Positions 57,080 through 64,000 of a stretch of 64,000 bases of DNA are shown here, piece by piece. The DNA lies in contig NZ_JAVHXT010000006.1 in NCBI RefSeq assembly GCF_031119335.1, forward strand, positions 62,001 to 126,000. Reading direction: 5' to 3'. The position numbers and the translations under genes were made by a program. Numbering within the stretch: position 1 is the stretch's first letter; each line of letters opens with the position of its first letter. Origin of the DNA: Pedobacter sp. GTDB lineage: Bacteria; Bacteroidota; Bacteroidia; Sphingobacteriales; Sphingobacteriaceae. The notes beneath the pieces were generated by a model. That model did not search any database, was not told the DNA's origin, and saw only the letters and a program-made list of their open reading frames with translations.

Positions 57080-57175
57080 TTTAGTGTGATTTCACAGATT
57101 TAGTGATTACACAGATTTATATTTTTTATTCCCCTGTCTCTCACCACCTAAGACACCTTAGGTCATCTTAGCATT
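57080..57175. repeat. Direct repeat upstream of murD (copy 2)
   Basis: GATTTCACAGATTT and GATTACACAGATTT words followed by CACCTAAGACACCTTAGGTC; the order and orientation match the copy at 55554-55640. Confidence 0.5.
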
Positions 57176-57237
57176 TTATTTTTATGTCTTTCGTTTCTAA
57201 TCTTTAGTCTTTCAACTTAGGTCTTTATAACTCTATT

Positions 57238-58500
57238 CTATCTCAATTTTAATGTCACAAATGCAATTACCGCTAGTAAAATCCCGATAATCCAGAAGCG
57301 GGTTACAATTTTAGCTTCGTGATATCCTTTCTTTTGGTAGTGATGGTGCAATGGCGACATCAGGAAAATCCTTCTGCCCTCGCCAAAACGTTTCTTTGTG
57401 TATTTGAAGTAGGTTACCTGCAAACTCACCGATAAAACTTCTATCAAAAACACGCCACATATAATTGGAATTAACAGCTCTTTTCTAGTCATGATTAGAA
57501 ATACTGCGATGATACCTCCAATAGTTAAACTACCTGTATCACCCATAAAAATTTGAGCCGGATACGAATTGTACCACAAGAAACCTATACATGCTCCAAT
57601 AAAAGCACTGGCAAAAATGATCAGCTCGCCACTGTTAGGGATGTACATGATGTTGAGATAATCGGCCATCACCGTATTACCAGACACATAAGCAAATACT
57701 GCCATAGTTACACCAATAACCGCCGAAGTTCCTGTGGCCAAACCATCAATACCATCAGTTAAATTCGCCCCATTTGAAACCGCAGTTACAATAATGATCA
57801 CGAACAACAAGAACACCGCAAAAGCATATTTCTCATATCCCTTGCCTAAAAACTTAACTACTTTGGCGTAATCAAACTCATTGTTTTTATAGAATGGAAT
57901 ATTGGTTTTTGTAGATTTTACATCTTGTGTGTAGTAGTAAGTTTCGCCCTTTTTACGCAACACCATTGGCGCAGTACTTTGCACTTTTGCAGTGTCCAAT
58001 TTCGCTGTTTCATCCACCGTTTGGCGCACCACTATACTCGGATGAAAATACATGGTACAACCCACAATAATTGCTAAACCTACTTGTCCAACTACTTTAA
58101 ATCGTCCTGCTAAGCCTTCTTTGTTCTTTTTAAAAACTTTGATATAATCATCCAAGAAGCCAATTGCACCCATCCAAACGGTGGTTACAATCATTAAAAT
58201 AACATAGATATTAGTTAGGTTAGCGAACAACAAAGTAGGAATTAAAATCCCCATCAAAATCATGATACCGCCCATAGTTGGTGTACCTTGTTTCTGCATT
58301 TGTCCTTCTAAACCTAGGTTACGAACAGTTTCTCCAACTTGCTTACGCTGTAGATAATCGATAATTCTACGACCATAAACCGTAGTGATAATTAAAGACA
58401 AAATGATAGACAGAGATGATCTGAAAGTAAGGTATTGAAACAACCTTAAGCCCGGAAAATCGTAGTTTTTATGTAGATATTCGAATAATAAATATAACAT
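57238..58500 (-). CDS. mraY: Phospho-N-acetylmuramoyl-pentapeptide transferase
   Basis: Makes lipid I by moving phospho-MurNAc-pentapeptide onto undecaprenyl phosphate. The 420-residue polytopic enzyme has [13 protein letters not shown] near 74-86, the catalytic [25 protein letters not shown], and [12 protein letters not shown] plus [15 protein letters not shown]. An insertion around residues 155-215 between helices ([18 protein letters not shown]...) is longer than in E. coli, as is common in Bacteroidota. Confidence 0.97.
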   Translation of the reverse strand: MLYLLFEYLHKNYDFPGLRLFQYLTFRSSLSIILSLIITTVYGRRIIDYLQRKQVGETVRNLGLEGQMQKQGTPTMGGIMILMGILIPTLLFANLTNIYVILMIVTTVWMGAIGFLDDYIKVFKKNKEGLAGRFKVVGQVGLAIIVGCTMYFHPSIVVRQTVDETAKLDTAKVQSTAPMVLRKKGETYYYTQDVKSTKTNIPFYKNNEFDYAKVVKFLGKGYEKYAFAVFLLFVIIIVTAVSNGANLTDGIDGLATGTSAVIGVTMAVFAYVSGNTVMADYLNIMYIPNSGELIIFASAFIGACIGFLWYNSYPAQIFMGDTGSLTIGGIIAVFLIMTRKELLIPIICGVFLIEVLSVSLQVTYFKYTKKRFGEGRRIFLMSPLHHHYQKKGYHEAKIVTRFWIIGILLAVIAFVTLKLR

Positions 58501-58508
58501 CAGCTAGC

Positions 58509-59957
58509 TTAATTTAGTTGTTCTTTAATGAGCTCTTTATCATCAAAATGATGTCTTACACCATTGATTTCTTGGTATTTTTCATGTCCTTTACCTGCAA
58601 CCAGAATGATATCGCCCGGTTGGGCCAAAAGACAAGCGGTTTTAATGGCCTCTCTTCTATCTAAAATGCTGATCGTTTTGCGTTGATTAGTTGGCGAAAC
58701 TCCAGCTTCCATATCTTTTATAATTGCTTGCGGATCTTCGGTACGCGGATTATCAGAAGTTAAAATCACTTTATCGCTCCAATCGCAAGCCACCTGTGCC
58801 ATTATCGGACGTTTAGTAGTATCTCTATCGCCACCACAACCAATTACCGTAATTACTTGTTCGGTTCCTTTTCTGATGTTCGCAATAGTGCTCAACACAT
58901 TTTGCACCGCATCTGGCGTATGTGCGTAATCTACAATTCCAACTACGCCCGATTTTGATACGATATAATCGAACCTTCCTTCGGCACCAGACAAAGCGCT
59001 AAGCGTAGTTAACACTCTCATTTTATCTTGCTCTAGCAAAACTGCAGTAGCATAAGCCGCTAATAAATTGTAAGCATTAAAAGAGCCTACCATTTTGAAA
59101 TAAACATCAGTTTGATCTACTTCTAAATGCAATCCACTGAATTTATTCTCGATGATTTTTGCCTTGAAATCAGCCATCTGTTTCAACGCATAAGTCTTTT
59201 TATAAGCTTTGGTATTTTGCAGCATCACCATTCCGTTTTTGTCGTCGGCGTTAGTTAAGGCAAAGGCCGATTTAGGCAGCATATCAAAAAAGCCTTTTTT
59301 CGCTTTGATGTAATTATCGAAGGTTTTATGGAAATCTAAATGATCGTGAGTGATGTTAGAGAACACAGCACCAGCAAAAGTCAATCCCGCAATGCGATGT
59401 TGTGAAACCGCATGAGAACTCACTTCCATAAAGCAATATTCGCAGCCAGCATTCACCATATCACGCAACAGTTCATTTAGCGCAATTGGATTTGGGGTTG
59501 TGTGCGTAGCCGGCACCACTTTATCATTAATCTGATTTTGAACCGTAGAAATTAAGCCTACACCATAATTTAGATTACCGAACAACTGAAAAAGCAGCGT
59601 AGCAATAGTGGTTTTACCGTTAGTTCCAGTAATGCCTACCAACTTCAAATCTGCCGAAGGATTACCGTAGAAATTGCAAGCAATGATACCTAGTGCTTCT
59701 GCAGAATCTGCAACCTCTACATAGGTTACTTGCTCATTTAGTTGTGAAGGAAGTTCTTCGCAAACAATTACACTTGCTCCGGCAGCAATGGTTTGGTCAA
59801 TGAATTTGTGTCCATCAACCGCTGTACCACGAATAGCAAAAAACAACGTCCCTGGATTTACCAAACGAGAATCAAAAGCCAAGGCAGTTACCTCTACCTG
59901 AGGCATTCCCTTTAAGCTTTTAATCGAAACTCCGTAAAGTAAATCTTGTAAGTTCAT
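58509..59957 (-). CDS. murE: UDP-MurNAc-Ala-Glu-2,6-diaminopimelate ligase
   Basis: Adds the third stem-peptide residue. The 482-residue Mur ligase has the ATP-binding ITGTNGKTTIATLLF near 110-124, central EVSSHAVSQHR, and the substrate-specificity motif DNPR (LTSDNPRTEDP), which indicates meso-diaminopimelate rather than lysine. The end carries LVAGKGHEKYQ. The stop lies 8 bp before mraY, so the two are co-transcribed. Confidence 0.97.
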   Translation of the reverse strand: MNLQDLLYGVSIKSLKGMPQVEVTALAFDSRLVNPGTLFFAIRGTAVDGHKFIDQTIAAGASVIVCEELPSQLNEQVTYVEVADSAEALGIIACNFYGNPSADLKLVGITGTNGKTTIATLLFQLFGNLNYGVGLISTVQNQINDKVVPATHTTPNPIALNELLRDMVNAGCEYCFMEVSSHAVSQHRIAGLTFAGAVFSNITHDHLDFHKTFDNYIKAKKGFFDMLPKSAFALTNADDKNGMVMLQNTKAYKKTYALKQMADFKAKIIENKFSGLHLEVDQTDVYFKMVGSFNAYNLLAAYATAVLLEQDKMRVLTTLSALSGAEGRFDYIVSKSGVVGIVDYAHTPDAVQNVLSTIANIRKGTEQVITVIGCGGDRDTTKRPIMAQVACDWSDKVILTSDNPRTEDPQAIIKDMEAGVSPTNQRKTISILDRREAIKTACLLAQPGDIILVAGKGHEKYQEINGVRHHFDDKELIKEQLN

Positions 59958-60059
59958 ATTTTCTATTAATGATTAATTGAGTAAATGAGTAATTTTTAAA
60001 TATTGGACTATGCTCCAAGACCATTTTCTCATTTCGTCATTTCCTCATTTCAAATTTTC

Positions 60060-62162
60060 TTATTGCAACATTATATCTACTACCAAACCTTTACCGATCC
60101 TACTACCAGGATGTATAGATTGGCTGATTACTTTTCCACTACCTTTAACTCTGGCTTTTAAACCTGCATTTCCTAATAGGAACATCGCATCTTTTAAGCC
60201 CATCCCATTTACGTTTGGCATTACACCTTTTACTGGTGTATTTTCTTCGTAGGCCACACCATTGTTGGTATCAACAGAATTGAAATAACCTGATTTTGCA
60301 GCGTAGAGCGCTTTAATGCCAAACGCGTTGTAAACTTTTTTAGTTGCCTGACTTTGACCTGCTTTAGCTTCTGGAGCAACTGTATTACCAGCCAAACGTT
60401 CTTCAACTTTGTTGTACATATTTACATCGCTGGCGTAAATACGATCTGCCACTTCCCTAAATACCGGACCCGAAACCAAAGCGCCGTAATAAGCACCTTT
60501 GGGATCGTTGATTACCACAATCATTGAATATTTAGGTTTATCAGCTGGGAAATAACCAACGAAAGAAGCCTGATATTGACGTTTAGCTTTATAACCTAAA
60601 TTCGCATCAGCCACTTGCGCCGTGCCTGTTTTGCCAGCAATCTTATACAAAGGATTATGTACCACCTGCTTACCGCTACCGTTAGTTACCACACCTTCCA
60701 ACATTGCTTTTATCTTGGACAAAGTCTCATCAGAGCAAACCTTCTCATTCATCACCTTTGCTTTAAACTGCTCTATCGGATTACCCAGCCTTCTAATTTC
60801 TCGCACAAAAATTGGTGCTACCATTTTACCATCGTTAGCAATAGCATTGTATAAAGTCAACATCTTGAGAGGTGTTAACATCATCTCATAACCATAAGCC
60901 ATTTGTGGCAGCGTCATGTTTTTATTCCAACTTTTGGCGCTTGGATTTTTAACCCAAGGTTTTGCTTCACCAGGAATTTGCAATCCTGTTTTCTCGTGTA
61001 AATGCCAATCGTACAAATGATCCGTGAATTGTTTCGGATCAGTGCTGTAATGCCTATTAATTAACTGCGCAATTGCAGAGTTAGAAGATTGCTCAAAAGC
61101 CTGCTTCACATTCAACGTACCCACACTTCCGTGCGAATCTTTAATGACATGGCCACCTGGCAATCTGTAGTTCTCGGTACCAATTAAGGTTGTGGTATCT
61201 ACTTTTTTATCTTCCAACAAAGCCATGTACGAAGCCAGTTTAAAAGTAGAACCCGGATCTTGATTACCTGCAATAGCGTAGTTGAACTGCTCTTTATAAA
61301 CACCTTCTTCTACTTTTGTGAAATTTGCCACCGCTCTAATCTCTCCAGTAGCCACCTCCATTACAATTACAGAACCATGGTGCGCTTGACTTTTAATCAG
61401 CTGTTTTTCTAATGCACTTTGCGCTAAATCTTGGATATTGATATCGATAGTTGAAATGATATCCGCACCGTCTTTTGGTGCTACTTCAGCGTCGCTATTT
61501 ACCGGAATCCAAACGCCACCAGTAATTCGTTGCCTCAACTGTCTTCCAGTTTCACCATTGATGTAATTGCCATAAGCACCTTCTAAACCTACGCCATTGG
61601 CTACATTTTCATTTTTATATCCGATAGTCCTGGCTGCCAAAGCTTTAAAAGGTAAAATTCTACGGTTTTTAGGTCTAGCCATTAACCCTCCAGAATGTGT
61701 ACCTATATTATATAAAGGAAAGGTTCTTACAATTTTCAAATCCTGATAAGAAACCTTGCGCTTAATAAGCAGATAACGAGCACTATCTTGCCTAGCCTTA
61801 CGCAACAACCGCGAATAATCCTTTGCACTTTTATCTTTAAAGAAACCTGAAAGTTTCATTGCCAAAGAGTCTACTTTCGAGTTAAAGATTTTGTCGTCTT
61901 GGATACCACCAGCAAACAAATCCATCCTTAGTTCATATTCTGGAACTGACGTAGCCAGCAAACTACCATCTACAGAATAGATATTGCCACGGGTAGCCTC
62001 AATTTCAAATTCTTTGATCGATAAACTATCGGCCATAGCCACCCACTTATGCCCTTGCCTAAATTGCACATCGCATAACCTAACGAAAACCGCAAGCGCA
62101 AAAAGTACAATTAGCCCAAAAGCCAAGTACACTCTGAGTAATATGTTTGCCCTGATATTCAT
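60060..62162 (-). CDS. ftsI: Division-specific class B penicillin-binding protein with one PASTA domain
   Basis: A 700-residue transpeptidase that cross-links septal peptidoglycan with FtsW. An N-terminal transmembrane helix (residues 5-25) is followed by a PBP dimerisation domain and a transpeptidase domain. The catalytic SxxK is GSTFKLA near 307, the SxN is SSNSAIAQ and the KTG is KTGTAQVAD near 515. One PASTA domain forms the last about 60 residues (VMPNVNGMGLKDAMFLLGNA), a feature shared with SpoVD-like PBPs. The start overlaps the preceding stop as TAATG. Confidence 0.95.
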   Translation of the reverse strand: MNIRANILLRVYLAFGLIVLFALAVFVRLCDVQFRQGHKWVAMADSLSIKEFEIEATRGNIYSVDGSLLATSVPEYELRMDLFAGGIQDDKIFNSKVDSLAMKLSGFFKDKSAKDYSRLLRKARQDSARYLLIKRKVSYQDLKIVRTFPLYNIGTHSGGLMARPKNRRILPFKALAARTIGYKNENVANGVGLEGAYGNYINGETGRQLRQRITGGVWIPVNSDAEVAPKDGADIISTIDINIQDLAQSALEKQLIKSQAHHGSVIVMEVATGEIRAVANFTKVEEGVYKEQFNYAIAGNQDPGSTFKLASYMALLEDKKVDTTTLIGTENYRLPGGHVIKDSHGSVGTLNVKQAFEQSSNSAIAQLINRHYSTDPKQFTDHLYDWHLHEKTGLQIPGEAKPWVKNPSAKSWNKNMTLPQMAYGYEMMLTPLKMLTLYNAIANDGKMVAPIFVREIRRLGNPIEQFKAKVMNEKVCSDETLSKIKAMLEGVVTNGSGKQVVHNPLYKIAGKTGTAQVADANLGYKAKRQYQASFVGYFPADKPKYSMIVVINDPKGAYYGALVSGPVFREVADRIYASDVNMYNKVEERLAGNTVAPEAKAGQSQATKKVYNAFGIKALYAAKSGYFNSVDTNNGVAYEENTPVKGVMPNVNGMGLKDAMFLLGNAGLKARVKGSGKVISQSIHPGSRIGKGLVVDIMLQ

Positions 62163-62593
62163 TATTTAACTTGTACTATTATTTTTTTTGGTGGCTCAAT
62201 CAATTCTTCCAATCCCAACGTATCTACCTTTTTGGCCACCTCGGTCATTTTGCTTTTAAACATCAAATCCGCTTTCAGCGATTTGTATTCCCAACTCGAC
62301 TCTTTCACCTCTTTACTTAAGCGATCTATATCTCTTATTCTTTTTACCGCCATGTGGCTATTAGCGATATAAATCATACCCAACACACACAAGAAAATCA
62401 AGTAAGGAAGCATATCAGTTGCCGTCTCCTTAGAAACAGCACCGTCTACGAACAACTTTCTAAAAAAAGCTGTTGCACTACCTTCTTTCGCTGGCTCTTG
62501 ACGCTCTTTCTTGCGAGGTTCTTCTTCCTTTTTCAGAACCGGTTCATCTTCTTGAGCTAATTCTTCCTCTAGCTTTTCCCTAAACCTATTCAC
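62162..62593 (-). CDS. FtsL-like division protein
   Basis: A 143-residue bitopic protein in the ftsL position. A charged cytoplasmic part (residues 1-55, rich in E and K) is followed by a transmembrane helix (MLPYLIFLCVLGMIYIANS, about 62-80) and a periplasmic coiled coil (IRDIDRLSKEVKESSWEYKS). The size, topology and place between rsmH and the PBP gene identify it; sequence similarity among FtsL proteins is low. It overlaps rsmH by ATGA and the PBP gene by one base. Confidence 0.88.
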   Translation of the reverse strand: MNRFREKLEEELAQEDEPVLKKEEEPRKKERQEPAKEGSATAFFRKLFVDGAVSKETATDMLPYLIFLCVLGMIYIANSHMAVKRIRDIDRLSKEVKESSWEYKSLKADLMFKSKMTEVAKKVDTLGLEELIEPPKKIIVQVK

Positions 62594-63534
62594 CGCTTCT
62601 CTCCTCCGTTGACTGAAGTCAACGGCAATGATAGCCGTTCACCGATTCTTAGTTTTGCACTGCGAGATCTACTGTTACGAGCCAACTCATCCGCATTGGC
62701 CACTATTGCTTTTCTGGTGATGACATCAAATGGCTTTTGATCATTACCGAAAAAATCCTTCTCCACTTCACCTTTAAATTTTCCCTTAGCCAAAAAATTC
62801 TTTACAGGCCTATCTTCGAGCGAGTGATAAGAAATGACCACCAAACGACCGCCTGGCTTTAACACCTCTGCAGATTGCTCCAAAAAGCGCTCTAATACTT
62901 CAATTTCACCATTCACCTCGATACGCAAAGCCTGAAAAACCTGCGCCATATATTTATGCTCTTTTCCACGAGGGATATGAGCCGCAATTACATTTTTAAA
63001 CCCAGACAAAGTTTGAATTGGCTCATCCAAACGAGCTGTTACGATAGTTCTAGCTAAAGATTTTGCATTTTGCACTTCGCCATACAAGCCGAAAATTTTA
63101 TGCAAATTCTCTTCGGTGTAAGTATTGAGCACTACCGCAGCAGTTAAAGCCCGCTGCTGATCCATACGCATATCCAAATCAGCTTCAAAGCGAGTAGAAA
63201 AACCTCTTTCTGGCTCATTAAACTGATGAGAGGAAACACCCAAATCAGCCAAAATTCCGTCCACCTGCCTAATTCCCAATAAACGGAGATTATTTTTCAG
63301 GTATCCAAAATTTTGATCTACAAAACGAAAACGAGGATCATCTATCTTATTTCTTTGCGCATCAGGATCTTGGTCAAAAGCAACCAAAATTCCATCAGCA
63401 CCTAAATGCTTTAAAATTTCACGAGAGTGTCCGCCACCACCAAAAGTCACATCCACATATACCCCATTTGGCTTAATCGCTAAACCATCAATACACTCTT
63501 GCAACAAAACAGGCACATGGTAATTATTCTCCAT
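62590..63534 (-). CDS. rsmH: 16S rRNA (cytosine1402-N4)-methyltransferase
   Basis: Methylates N4 of C1402 in 16S rRNA in the ribosomal P site, using SAM. The 314-residue protein starts MENNYHVPVLLQECIDGL; the frame also has a GTG two codons earlier. Motifs are VDVTFGGGGHSREIL (SAM binding), ADLGVSSHQFNEPERGFS, and VVISYHSLEDRPVKNF near the end. The gene overlaps mraZ at one end and the ftsL-like gene at the other. Confidence 0.97.
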   Translation of the reverse strand: MENNYHVPVLLQECIDGLAIKPNGVYVDVTFGGGGHSREILKHLGADGILVAFDQDPDAQRNKIDDPRFRFVDQNFGYLKNNLRLLGIRQVDGILADLGVSSHQFNEPERGFSTRFEADLDMRMDQQRALTAAVVLNTYTEENLHKIFGLYGEVQNAKSLARTIVTARLDEPIQTLSGFKNVIAAHIPRGKEHKYMAQVFQALRIEVNGEIEVLERFLEQSAEVLKPGGRLVVISYHSLEDRPVKNFLAKGKFKGEVEKDFFGNDQKPFDVITRKAIVANADELARNSRSRSAKLRIGERLSLPLTSVNGGEKR

Positions 63535-64000
63535 CAGCACCTCCTTTGTTCTGAACGCTCTTACCGCCCATCACCTCTTCTGCTAATGCAGCAAAGTTTT
63601 CAGGCACATCATCAAAAAGACCATCGTAAACTTTCTTATCCCACACTTCGATTTTATCCAACTGACAAGCCAAGACCAATTCATTCTCGATACCAGCGTA
63701 CTCTACCAAAGTTTTGGGCAAAAGCACACGACCCGCAGCATCAAGCGTTAACGGCATCGCTCCACGCTGAAACGCTCTCACAAACTCACGATTCTTTTTC
63801 TCGAACATATTCAACTTGCTCAACTCGGCTACGGTTTCATCCCAAACTTTCTTTGGATAAATCACCAAGTTCTTCTCGAAACCCCTATTCACAACCAACC
63901 CATCTCGCTCTACATCGAGCAATTGCTTTTTCAGCAAAACAGGCACCATCAAGCGCCCCTTCGCATCCATTTTGCAATCAAATTCTCCTATGAGTTGGTT
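63524..64000 (-). CDS. mraZ: Transcriptional regulator MraZ (truncated by the window edge)
   Basis: First gene of the dcw cluster; in E. coli and others MraZ binds the cluster promoter. Two SpoVT-AbrB DNA-binding half-domains are visible (DAKGRLMVPVLLKKQLL and DAAGRVLLPKTLVEYAG). An in-frame ATG lies at 63970, but upstream codons continue open to base 64000 and read N-Q-L-I-G-E-F-D-C-K, the normal start region of the family, so the true start lies just outside the window. The 3' end overlaps rsmH by 11 bp. Confidence 0.95.
   Translation of the reverse strand, partial: NQLIGEFDCKMDAKGRLMVPVLLKKQLLDVERDGLVVNRGFEKNLVIYPKKVWDETVAELSKLNMFEKKNREFVRAFQRGAMPLTLDAAGRVLLPKTLVEYAGIENELVLACQLDKIEVWDKKVYDGLFDDVPENFAALAEEVMGGKSVQNKGGADGE

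Noticed and set aside
63524..63970. MraZ start at the ATG at 63970
   Set aside because: Codons upstream continue the conserved N-terminus (QLIGEFDCK) to the window edge, so the internal methionine is not the start.
63499..63993. A 164-codon plus-strand reading frame opposite mraZ and rsmH
   Set aside because: It is antisense to two certain genes, and its composition (rich in H, S, P, R) is that of a shadow frame.

Overview
The window is a chromosomal segment of a Bacteroidota bacterium, most likely a Sphingobacteriaceae member close to Pedobacter. The grounds are proteins with type IX secretion sorting domains, a HmuY/TonB receptor pair, a histone H1-like basic protein, a PnuC-family gene under a TPP riboswitch, a long-tailed FtsZ, few Shine-Dalgarno sequences with several TTG/GTG starts, and many dispersed palindromes. 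The genus is inferred from gene content. No rRNA, tRNA or CRISPR array was seen.

Layout. 1-4.4 kb: haem operon hemA, hemC-hemD fusion and hemB (minus strand). 4.6-8.8 kb: two tandem secreted T9SS paralogues, each with its own terminator. 8.9-9.7 kb: an alpha/beta hydrolase. 9.7-16.5 kb: an AT-rich co-directional minus-strand block (DnaQ-like exonuclease, two DUF262 proteins of which one has a DUF1524 nuclease end, a DnaB C-terminal-domain-only ATPase, a WYL regulator) that looks like a candidate defence operon. 16.6-20.5 kb: two unrecognised genes, YjbQ, a LytS/LytTR pair and a small exported protein. 20.6-26.2 kb: ispG with an in-frame palindrome insertion, then RDD, LiaF-like, PspC and SDR genes. 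26.4-29.1 kb: Mla-type permease and ATPase, a DUF2281 protein and a methyltransferase. 29.3-32.7 kb: HmuY-like lipoprotein and TonB-dependent receptor. 33-37 kb: unknown exported protein, acyl-CoA dehydrogenase-like protein, riboswitch-controlled PnuT-like transporter, Sel1 protein. 37-44.7 kb: parC-like, ligA, a GxxExxY cassette with inverted ends, dapA, a small lipoprotein. 44.7-47.3 kb: histone H1-like gene, an alpha-oxoamine synthase, and a GIY-YIG gene inside a cluster of palindromes. 47.3-64 kb: the full dcw division/peptidoglycan cluster, transcribed mraZ (cut by the right edge) to ftsZ.

How the genes work together. HemA, HemCD and HemB make uroporphyrinogen III from glutamyl-tRNA. The dcw cluster builds the septal wall; a DNPR motif in MurE predicts meso-diaminopimelate, the pathway that DapA feeds. 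HmuY plus a TonB receptor suggests haem capture as an alternative to synthesis.

The most unusual content is mobile-palindrome biology. At least four hairpin families occur. One copy lies in frame inside ispG, and others supply the last codons and stop of neighbouring genes. Two small nuclease-family genes (GIY-YIG at 46575 and GxxExxY at 42840) are each enclosed by inverted repeats in units of about 0.45-0.5 kb. The GIY-YIG unit sits beside gene-less hairpins with the same arms, which suggests an autonomous/non-autonomous pair. The DUF262/DnaQ/DnaB-C/WYL block is the second strong candidate for an undescribed system.
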